Shown here: positions 22,803 through 28,646 of the stretch, piece by piece
How positions within the stretch are numbered: the first letter of the stretch is position 1
Layout: each line of letters begins with the position of its first letter
Virus record (IMG/VR): IMGVR_UViG_3300017706_002133
Span: 1-29,047 of that record
Reading direction: 5' to 3' (one strand)
DNA from: a virus
DNA: 29,047 nt
Notes under the pieces: model-generated
Databases searched by the model: none
The model's input: the letters and a program-made list of their open reading frames with translations, nothing else
What the model was told of the DNA's origin: nothing
Translations under genes and position numbers: made by a program

Positions 22803-23560
22803 AAATATTAGTTACAGGTAAAAATGGGTATGTAGGAAAAAGTATTATAAGTAAGTTAAAAGGTTATAATGTTATAGGTGTAGGAAGAGATGATTTTGAT
22901 TTAAGTAATAGAAAACAAACTAGTAAATTTTTTAAAGACAAATATTTTGACTGTGTAATTCATACAGCTAACTCAGGAGGAAGTCGTTTATCTAAAGATG
23001 ATAGTGATGTTTTATTTAATAATATTTCTATGTTTAATAATTTATGTAATGAATTTTTAAACTATAATCATTTAATAAGTTTTGGATCGGGAGCTGAAAG
23101 AATGTATCCTACTGACCCCTATGGGTTAAGTAAAAAATTTATAAATGATGTTATTAAATCAGAAAATAAATTTACTAATATTAGAATTTTTGGGGTGTTT
23201 GATGAAAATGAATGGGATACTAGATTTATAAAATCTAATATAAAAAGATACATTAATAAAGAACCTTTAATTATTCATAAAAATAAATTTATGGATTTTA
23301 TTTATATGGATGATTTAATTACATTAATTGATTATGCAATTAAAAACCCATATTCTAAATTATTAGAAGCTAATTACCTTCAACCCTATAGCTTACTTGA
23401 TATAGCTTTATTAATAAATGAATTATCAACACATAAATGTGAAATAAAAGTAAAAAAAGAAGGATTAGATAACCCATACACTGGTGATTTAAACCAAATA
23501 AAGCTGCCTTATATAGGTATGGAAAAATCACTAAAAAAAGTATATGAAGCAATTAATTAG
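22799..23560 (+). CDS. NAD-dependent epimerase/reductase (short extended-SDR)
   Basis: 253 residues, shorter than usual extended SDRs (about 300-320). ILVTGKNGYVGKSII has the GxxGxxG loop (Gly7, 10, 13). VIHTANSGGS sits at the family AAxxG-type position, SFGSGAERMYPTDPYGLSKKF gives the Ser and the Tyr-x-x-x-Lys pair, and NIRIFGVF and FMDFIYMDDLITLIDYA match the WcaG/GDP-fucose-synthase-like C-half. A 4-reductase or epimerase for the 4-keto sugar made upstream would fit, as ColC follows ColD in colitose synthesis, but substrate is not shown. Start overlaps the transketolase C-half by 4 bases and the end overlaps the GT gene by 17 bases. Confidence 0.82.
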   Translation: MKILVTGKNGYVGKSIISKLKGYNVIGVGRDDFDLSNRKQTSKFFKDKYFDCVIHTANSGGSRLSKDDSDVLFNNISMFNNLCNEFLNYNHLISFGSGAERMYPTDPYGLSKKFINDVIKSENKFTNIRIFGVFDENEWDTRFIKSNIKRYINKEPLIIHKNKFMDFIYMDDLITLIDYAIKNPYSKLLEANYLQPYSLLDIALLINELSTHKCEIKVKKEGLDNPYTGDLNQIKLPYIGMEKSLKKVYEAIN

Positions 23561-24815
23561 TTTTTGTATTAATACAGCTATTAATGAATTAGATTATATC
23601 AAGTTATTATTTAAATCATTAGAAGATAATCTATCTACATTAGAACATGAAATAATTGTTTTTATAGATTCGGATAATCAAGGTACCTTAGAATGGTTAA
23701 CTAAGCAAAAAACAACATTTCCAAATTTAAAAATATTAAAAAACCCACTTCCTATATGTTATGGGTATGCTAGAAATATTAATGAAATGTTTAAATTTGC
23801 ATCTAACGACATTGTCTCTTATTTACAATCAGATATGGTGATCAGTAAAAATTATGATGTATATATTAGTAAACACGTAAAAGATAATATGATATTATCC
23901 AGTACTAGAATTGAACCTCCTTTACATGGCCTAGGACTAGAAAAACATACTGAGGATTTTGGTTTATCACCAAAAGATTTTAAATATGAAATGTTTTTAG
24001 ATTGGTGTGAACATAATAGGGAAGAAAAACAAACAGAATATTTCTTTGCACCCTTTACAATGTATAAAAAAGTTTGGAATGAAATAGGGGGTCATGATAC
24101 TTATTTTAGACGTTCTAGAGAAGACTCTGATGTGTTAAATAGATTAGTTTTAAGTGGTAATAAAATAGTTCAAACTTGGGATGCTTTAGTTTATCATTTT
24201 ACTTGTGTATCTAGTAGAGGGCAAGATTGGCATAACCAACAAAATAAAAAAGCACAACAAAGAGCCCAGTTACAACAACATGCTGATATAGTTGAAATGT
24301 CTAGAATTAATAGAAAATGGGGTGGGTTTAGTCACGGCAAACCTAATGAATATTACTACAATATAAACTCAGAAATTAATATTGATACAAATAACTATAA
24401 CACATTTAAAATGGTATCCACATTTTTTAATATTAATTATATAAATGAGATTTCACTTTATAATGAATATATAAACCAAAATGAGCATACTTATGCTAAT
24501 CAATTATTAAATTTTACGGATAAACACTGGGATGAGTATTCTTATATGTATAATACTGAAAATTTAGAAGATTACGTAAGTTTAGGTGATTCCAAAGGTG
24601 ATGTATTGGTAAAATTTAATTTATCTAATATTAATCAAAATACATTTGATAATATTATATGTAATCTACAACATTTAGTAGACCACTATGATGTAGGGGA
24701 ATATGAGTATGAAGGGTTTAAAATTATTATTAAAAGTAAAAATAACATTATAGAAAATAAAATTAAAGTTACAAACCCAACTCTTAAAAAAGACCACAAA
24801 TACTTGGTTTATTGA
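23544..24815 (+). CDS. GT2 glycosyltransferase with long C-terminal extension
   Basis: 423 residues. A family-2 GT-A domain covers about residues 1-250: QLISFCINTAINELDYIK, HEIIVFIDSDNQGTLEWL (Asp-Ser-Asp), GYARNINEMFKFASNDIVSYLQSDMVISKNYD (QSDM as the DXD-like site) and SREDSDVLNRLVLSG, where ED is the likely base. VYHFTCVSSRGQDWHN closes this domain. The remaining 170 residues, including KWGGFSHGKPNEYYYN and DTNNYNTFKMVSTFFNINYIN, do not match anything I know and may bind the acceptor. The last gene of the 22-gene island; a new promoter follows its stop after 11 bases less than a helix turn of spacing. Confidence 0.85.
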   Translation: MKQLISFCINTAINELDYIKLLFKSLEDNLSTLEHEIIVFIDSDNQGTLEWLTKQKTTFPNLKILKNPLPICYGYARNINEMFKFASNDIVSYLQSDMVISKNYDVYISKHVKDNMILSSTRIEPPLHGLGLEKHTEDFGLSPKDFKYEMFLDWCEHNREEKQTEYFFAPFTMYKKVWNEIGGHDTYFRRSREDSDVLNRLVLSGNKIVQTWDALVYHFTCVSSRGQDWHNQQNKKAQQRAQLQQHADIVEMSRINRKWGGFSHGKPNEYYYNINSEINIDTNNYNTFKMVSTFFNINYINEISLYNEYINQNEHTYANQLLNFTDKHWDEYSYMYNTENLEDYVSLGDSKGDVLVKFNLSNINQNTFDNIICNLQHLVDHYDVGEYEYEGFKIIIKSKNNIIENKIKVTNPTLKKDHKYLVY

Positions 24816-24836
24816 TATTTTTTTCGTATATTTACA
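24804..24836 (+). promoter_or_regulatory. Promoter, Bacteroidota type, upstream of the zinc-ribbon gene
   Basis: TTG (24804-24806), a 20-base gap, then TATATTTAC (24827-24835) preceded by TTTTTTCG. Fits the -33 TTG and -7 TAnnTTTG layout of Bacteroidota, with A in place of the last G. The leader ends AAAGGTTATATATTTATG, as at the promoter before 28205. The -33 element overlaps the end of the preceding GT gene. Confidence 0.7.
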
Positions 24837-24859
24837 CCTAATTTAAAGGTTATATATTT

Positions 24860-25210
24860 ATGCGACATACTATTAAAACACCCATTAAAATGAAAATGAT
24901 TCCTTGTATTAAATGTGGTTCTCCTATGCCAGAATTAAGATTAACTAAATTTGGTTACAAAGTTTGTGTTAATTGCTCAACAGTAGGTACTAAACGTGGT
25001 ATTCCTGTAATGAGAGGATCAGGTGATCATACTTGGACTGAAACTATTATTATGGAAGAAGATCAATATGAAGAATTTGTAGTAGCATCTGCACTTGAAC
25101 GTGGTGATAAAAATGCTGCTAAAGCTGAAATGTTAAATATGGATAAAGAAGACCGTAATTTGCAAGGTCCATATCAAATAATTAATAATACAGATAAAGA
25201 TAGAACTTAG
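24860..25210 (+). CDS. DksA/TraR-type zinc-ribbon protein
   Basis: 116 residues. MIPCIKCGSPMPELRLTKFGYKVCVNCS is a four-cysteine zinc ribbon (C-x2-C, 17 residues, C-x2-C) with the IPExRL-like spacing of DksA/TraR zinc fingers, though without their long coiled-coil. GDHTWTETIIMEEDQYEEF and EDRNLQGPYQIIN form the acidic tail. Proteins of this class bind RNA polymerase through its secondary channel or act as small Zn-binding regulators, so a transcription role is possible, but the coiled coil that reaches the active site in DksA is not seen. The start at 24860 is supported by the promoter leader; M codons at 24890 and 24896 are alternatives closer to the zinc ribbon. It has its own promoter and is followed by the HNH-like gene 2 bases later. 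Confidence 0.65.
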   Translation: MRHTIKTPIKMKMIPCIKCGSPMPELRLTKFGYKVCVNCSTVGTKRGIPVMRGSGDHTWTETIIMEEDQYEEFVVASALERGDKNAAKAEMLNMDKEDRNLQGPYQIINNTDKDRT

Positions 25211-25212
25211 TT

Positions 25213-25830
25213 ATGCCAAAACCAAAACCATTATCTAAGGAAATGATAGTGGCAGCACAGGCTAAAACAAAATCTAATATGGCTGCTGCCAGATATTTGC
25301 ATGTTTCATACCAGCATTATAAAAGATATGCTAAAATGTATAAAATATTTGATAGTCATAAAAACCAATCGGGGAAAGGTATTCCTAAATTTTTAAAAGG
25401 ACCTAAAAAAATGCCCCATATGCTTGAGATAATTGAGGGTAGAATAGCAGCTTCATCATTTGACCCCAATAAACTTAAATACGCTCTTATAGAACAGGGA
25501 TATTTATCAGAGGAATGTTCTATATGCACATTTAAAGAAAGAAGGGTATTGGATTATAAAGTACCTCTTTTGTTACACTTCAAAGATAACAATTCTAATA
25601 ACTATAGTTTAGATAATGTTGAGTTATTATGCTATAACCATTATTTTTTAACAGTTGGTGACATTTTTAATAATAAGGATATTAAGCAGATTGAAAGTAA
25701 ACAAGAACACTATGGAACGTCTGAAAAAGTGGAGTGGGAGGTAGATGATTATCATTTACAACGTTTAAGGGAATTAGGATTAGATGACAATAATAAAGAT
25801 GACCCTAACCAATATATTTCTAAAATATGA
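25213..25830 (+). CDS. HTH plus degenerate HNH-type protein
   Basis: 205 residues. Residues 9-40, AAQAKTKSNMAAARYLHVSYQHYKRYA, look like a helix-turn-helix of the type that precedes HNH domains in phage genes. Residues 100-145 hold CSICTFKERR, then VPLLLHFKDNNSNNYSLDNVELLCYNHYF, which aligns with the homing-type HNH motif (C-x2-C, LDH-x-DGN-x-x-N-x-x-x-N-L-x-LLC). The catalytic Asp-His is changed to Leu-His, and the last zinc pair C-x2-C is C-x2-H. It may be a nicking endonuclease with relaxed ligands or a DNA-binding protein that has lost its activity. It is followed by a 4-base ATGA overlap with the next small gene. Confidence 0.7.
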   Translation: MPKPKPLSKEMIVAAQAKTKSNMAAARYLHVSYQHYKRYAKMYKIFDSHKNQSGKGIPKFLKGPKKMPHMLEIIEGRIAASSFDPNKLKYALIEQGYLSEECSICTFKERRVLDYKVPLLLHFKDNNSNNYSLDNVELLCYNHYFLTVGDIFNNKDIKQIESKQEHYGTSEKVEWEVDDYHLQRLRELGLDDNNKDDPNQYISKI

Positions 25831-25997
25831 AAAAAATAAGATCAATAGATAAAAAACACCATAAGATTACTAAGGATTATAGTAAGCAAAAAAGTAAACA
25901 CTTAGAAAAATTAACTGATAAAATACTTAAAAATGATGAAAAATCAAATCAATTAAAATCTAAAATAATGAAAGGTAACTTTTTAAAAAACTTTTAA
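25827..25997 (+). CDS. Small Lys-rich basic protein
   Basis: A 56-codon frame that starts in an ATGA overlap with the HNH-like gene: MKKIRSIDKKHHKITKDYSK and onward, ending MKGNFLKNF. About a third of the residues are Lys, with a few His; the middle is probably one long charged helix. No known motif. The phage-typical overlap and a stop just 2 bases before the next start support a real gene. Possibly an RNA- or DNA-binding accessory protein, but this is not shown. Confidence 0.55.
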   Translation: MKKIRSIDKKHHKITKDYSKQKSKHLEKLTDKILKNDEKSNQLKSKIMKGNFLKNF

Positions 25998-25999
25998 TT

Positions 26000-26308
26000 A
26001 TGAAATTTAAACACAATTGGGAATTTGATACTGAAGAAGAATTGCAGGAGATTTTTAATGGTAGTAGTAAAGAATTACATAATCTAATTGTAGATACTGC
26101 TTTATTAAATTTAAAAACTAGGAAAAAAACTATTCCTGTAGTTTCAATTCATACTAAAGATGATGATACTATATATGATATTATGATTGAACGTCCTGAT
26201 ATGATTGAAACACTAGAACAAAATTTAGTTACAATGGAAGAGTTTGAAGATTATGAACGTTGTCAAAAAATTGTTAATGCTATTAATTATTTAAAATTAA
26301 AAAAATGA
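26000..26308 (+). CDS. Hypothetical protein
   Basis: 102 residues beginning MKFKHNWEFDTEEELQEIF. Mainly acidic and helical, with a strand-like segment (TIPVVSIHTKDDDTIYDIMIERPD) and a final helix (EEFEDYERCQKIVNAINYLKL). I do not recognise it. It lies 2 bases after the small basic gene and overlaps the lytic gene by 4 (ATGA). Acidic pairing partner of the Lys-rich upstream protein is a possible but unsupported idea. Confidence 0.65.
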   Translation: MKFKHNWEFDTEEELQEIFNGSSKELHNLIVDTALLNLKTRKKTIPVVSIHTKDDDTIYDIMIERPDMIETLEQNLVTMEEFEDYERCQKIVNAINYLKLKK

Positions 26309-26871
26309 AAAGTATATTATTAATTATTTTATGCTGGGTAGGCATAGTTACAATTACACAACATAAACCAATAACTACCCCATCAGTAATAAGCATAGAT
26401 TCTCTTTCTATAAAAGAAATAGAAATAAAATCCGAACCTATTGAAGTAAAAATAATGGACCGTAATGCATTTTTAGATGCTATAGGGCACCAGGAATCTA
26501 GAAATAGATATCATATAGTTAATAGATACGGTTATATGGGTAGATACCAATTTGGTAAATCTACATTAAAGACTTTAAAAATTAAAGTAAGTAGAAGGCA
26601 GTTTCTAAAAGATACATTATTACAGGAAGAAGCAATGTTAAAATTACTTTTACATAATAAAAAAAGATTACAAAAACATATTGATAAGTATGAAGGTCAA
26701 TTAGTACATGGTATATTAGTAACTGAATCTGGATTACTAGCAGCGGCACATTTGGGAGGTCAAGGAAGTGTTAAGAAATGGTTTAGAAATGGGAGAGTAA
26801 AAAAAGATGGAAATGGAGTTAAAATTACTTCATATATGAAGCGCTTTGCAGGATATAAACTATATTTATAA
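26305..26871 (+). CDS. Lytic transglycosylase-like muramidase with N-terminal signal/anchor
   Basis: 188 residues. The N-terminus MKSILLIILCWVGIVTITQ is a hydrophobic signal or signal-anchor segment, followed by a flexible linker to residue 50. The core shows FLDAIGHQESRNRYHIVNRYGYMGRYQFGKSTL, with the catalytic Glu in GHQES and the NxxGxxGxYQF box of SLT-type transglycosylases (goose-lysozyme-like). LLAAAHLGGQGSVKKWF is the downstream conserved AAxHLGG box. It would cut peptidoglycan glycan strands in the periplasm, during lysis or DNA entry. The signal-anchor type recalls SAR endolysins, but a cleaved signal or tail-borne role is possible. It starts with ATGA inside the previous gene. Confidence 0.8.
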   Translation: MKSILLIILCWVGIVTITQHKPITTPSVISIDSLSIKEIEIKSEPIEVKIMDRNAFLDAIGHQESRNRYHIVNRYGYMGRYQFGKSTLKTLKIKVSRRQFLKDTLLQEEAMLKLLLHNKKRLQKHIDKYEGQLVHGILVTESGLLAAAHLGGQGSVKKWFRNGRVKKDGNGVKITSYMKRFAGYKLYL

Positions 26872-26882
26872 TAAAAAATAAA

Positions 26883-27017
26883 ATGGCAAGGTTAGTTGTA
26901 TTAAATTATAAACCAAATAAAAGAAAAAAACGACCTGGAATACATTCAAAAAATAAATCCAGCAAATTAAAAAATAGTAAAAATTATGTTAAAACGTATA
27001 AGGGGCAAGGAAGGTAA
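26883..27017 (+). CDS. Small basic protein, MARLVV...GQGR family
   Basis: 44 codons, starting MARLVVLNYKPNKRKKRPG and ending YVKTYKGQGR. The Lys/Arg-rich middle, followed by LKNSKNYVKTYKGQGR, matches a recurring tail in small basic proteins of flavobacterial phages (from memory: RPGxHSKxKxSxLKxSKNYxKxYxGQGR), function unknown. It ends one base before the start of the next small gene. Nucleic-acid binding is likely from charge alone. Confidence 0.6.
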   Translation: MARLVVLNYKPNKRKKRPGIHSKNKSSKLKNSKNYVKTYKGQGR

Positions 27018-27018
27018 A

Positions 27019-27171
27019 ATGGAATTAAGTACTATATCACTATTTAACCACCTAACTGATGAAGATTTTTTAGCTATCCACAATGCAGGACAGTTAAAAA
27101 ATTTATGTCAGGCATTAACTTTAGATTTACAACATAAAAAAGAAGGAAAAGATACAACTTATTCAGCATAA
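27019..27171 (+). CDS. Small acidic-helical hypothetical protein
   Basis: 50 codons from the ATG at 27019: MELSTISLFNHLTDEDFLA then GQLKNLCQALTLDLQHKKEGK. An upstream in-frame ATG at 26986 lies in the preceding gene and adds a charged, non-conserved lead. Two helices are likely. No motif is recognised. Its stop lies 9 bases before the candidate late promoter of the structural gene. Confidence 0.5.
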   Translation: MELSTISLFNHLTDEDFLAIHNAGQLKNLCQALTLDLQHKKEGKDTTYSA

Positions 27172-27180
27172 GCAAGTAAT

Positions 27181-27200
27181 CTTTATATATTTATAATAAA
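27181..27200 (+). promoter_or_regulatory. Candidate phage late-type promoter, copy 2
   Basis: CTTTATATATTTATAATAAA, nearly identical to the 6173 copy, stands in the gap before the probable structural gene at 27215. The TATAATAAA core plus a following TAAAATTTAATAAA A-rich leader suit a T4-type late promoter (TATAAATA). The expected start would be some 10 bases downstream. Confidence 0.45.
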
Positions 27201-27214
27201 TAAAATTTAATAAA

Positions 27215-28108
27215 ATGGGATTATATTCTATTAGACAAAACCCTGGATTATGGGCTAGTTGGTTTAAAAAACCTGAAAATAATAAACTTCCTATAATGGA
27301 AGCTAAAAAGAAATATTTAAAAGAACAATTAGATTTTCAAAACCAACAAAACTTTTTTACAGCCCAAAAAGCACAAAGAGGTGTTGTTATTGAAAATGGA
27401 GTAGAAACTGTAGCATTTGGAGAACCAGATATTCAATCTATATCAGCTAATGCCCCTTTTATAGATGTTGGATTTAAACTACCAGTTGTAGTAACGGGTA
27501 ATCCAACTATAACAGTTAATAATTCACAAGCTGGTAGTGGTTCTGCTGCCACATTTACTTATACTTATGGAACTGGTTCTGGAAGTGATGTATTAAGATT
27601 TGCTCATACTCATACCGCTTTTCCTAATAATAATGGAGGACTTGCAGCCGCTATATTAAGAGAAGATGCTGAAATATTAGCCTCTGCAACTACATTACCA
27701 ACATCTCCAGATGAAGATCTTTATGTTGGAGAAACAATGACTTATGCTCAGGGTTCAGGTGGAACAGGAGGTCAAAATGTGACCGCTACTATTCGTGTAG
27801 GTTCTACTGCAATTACATCAATTATAATAACTGATAATGGTAATGGAAGATTCTCACCTGGTAATACACTTACATTAGCAGGTTCTAATTTAGGTGGTAG
27901 TGGTAATTTAATTATTACTATAAGAAAAGAGGATCTTATAGGAGATGTAATAACTATTCCTGCACAATCTATAGCTTTAGCAGGAGGTACTATTAAAACT
28001 TTTGGAACTAATCCTAAAGTAAATGATTCTATTAGAAGAAAAGGTGATATACCTGGAACAGCTATACCAGTAGCTAATCAAGCCAGCAAAACAGTTGTTG
28101 CTAGTTAA
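27215..28108 (+). CDS. Probable virion structural protein, beta-rich
   Basis: 297 residues. The first 60 (MGLYSIRQNPGLWASWFKK and onward) are probably helical, then a Gly/Ser/Thr-rich beta region from about residue 75. TITVNNSQAGSGSAATFTYTYG and MTYAQGSGGTGGQNVTATIRV, then TSIIITDNGNGRFSPGNTLTL, follow the pattern of repeated beta modules seen in structural and fibre proteins of marine phages (TNGGxGYxxGDxLTV-like). AGGTIKTFGTNPKVNDSI and KTVVAS end the chain. Not membrane or secreted. It has a late-type promoter candidate and is followed by a terminator, so it is a single-gene late unit. Its position in the virion (neck, fibre, decoration) is unknown. Confidence 0.6.
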   Translation: MGLYSIRQNPGLWASWFKKPENNKLPIMEAKKKYLKEQLDFQNQQNFFTAQKAQRGVVIENGVETVAFGEPDIQSISANAPFIDVGFKLPVVVTGNPTITVNNSQAGSGSAATFTYTYGTGSGSDVLRFAHTHTAFPNNNGGLAAAILREDAEILASATTLPTSPDEDLYVGETMTYAQGSGGTGGQNVTATIRVGSTAITSIIITDNGNGRFSPGNTLTLAGSNLGGSGNLIITIRKEDLIGDVITIPAQSIALAGGTIKTFGTNPKVNDSIRRKGDIPGTAIPVANQASKTVVAS

Positions 28109-28140
28109 TAAAAATTAAATAAAAATAAATTAAAGATAAG

Positions 28141-28172
28141 CGTGGTAACATTTGGTTACCGCGTTTTTTTTT
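28141..28172 (+). terminator. Rho-independent terminator after the structural gene
   Basis: CGTGGTAAC (28141-28149), a five-base loop ATTTG, then GTTACCGCG (28155-28163) form a nine-pair stem with one G-T pair. A run of nine T follows (28164-28172). It ends the structural-gene transcript 33-64 bases after the stop. The T-run also forms the upstream part of the promoter at 28152-28183. Confidence 0.85.
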
Positions 28173-28183
28173 CGTATATTCAC
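28152..28183 (+). promoter_or_regulatory. Promoter, Bacteroidota type, overlapping the terminator
   Basis: TTG (28152-28154) lies in the loop of the terminator hairpin. Twenty bases on is TATATTCAC (28175-28183), preceded by TTTTTTTTTCG. The leader ends AAAGGTTATACTATG at the gene start 28205. Box, spacing and leader match the promoters at 24804 and, less well, 161. Confidence 0.7.
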
Positions 28184-28204
28184 GTATAAAATAAAGGTTA
28201 TACT

Positions 28205-28645
28205 ATGGCATTATGGAAATTTACAAATTTAAATAAACACGGAAATTATAGGTCAAGAATAATTTATACTGAGGGGGCATTAGGCATCCCAGGTAGTGGG
28301 TTTGGTCCAACTATATTTGCAAATCGATTTAAGTATGAATATAAAGATGAAGTTTTACCTCCAACAATAGCAAATATACGTGGTAAAACATATTTAATGC
28401 CTATATGGAAAGAAATAATTAAGGGTACTACAATTGATGACATAGAATGGATTAAACCAAAACCTAAGGTTAAACAAGAACCAATAGTTGTAATGACTGT
28501 TAGTAGTAGTAACGCAAATAAAACGTATAAAACGATATACTACCCAGATTCAGGTAAATTTCATTGTAATTGTCCAGGTAGATGGAGAGCGTTTGATGGT
28601 AAATGTAAACACATAAAAGAATTAGAATTAAAAATAAATAAATAA
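28205..28645 (+). CDS. SWIM zinc-finger protein
   Basis: 146 residues. The C-terminal region TIYYPDSGKFHCNCPGRWRAFDGKCKHIKEL has the CxC, about ten residues, CxH spacing of a SWIM zinc finger (Cys-Asn-Cys, then Cys-Lys-His). SWIM domains bind DNA, RNA or proteins in MuDR transposases, SWI2/SNF2 helicases and related proteins; a stand-alone SWIM is less usual. The first 90 residues (MALWKFTNLNKHGNYRSRI, TYLMPIWKEIIKGTT) are beta-rich with no match I know; KPKPKVKQEP is a basic linker. It has its own promoter and stands one base before the DNA ligase, so a role in DNA replication or repair is plausible. Confidence 0.75.
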   Translation: MALWKFTNLNKHGNYRSRIIYTEGALGIPGSGFGPTIFANRFKYEYKDEVLPPTIANIRGKTYLMPIWKEIIKGTTIDDIEWIKPKPKVKQEPIVVMTVSSSNANKTYKTIYYPDSGKFHCNCPGRWRAFDGKCKHIKELELKINK

Positions 28646-28646
28646 T

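Noticed and set aside
6405-24815. The glycan island as a host genomic fragment
   Set aside because: Base composition, gene overlaps and strand are continuous with the flanking phage replication genes, and no integrase, transposase or repeat marks its borders.
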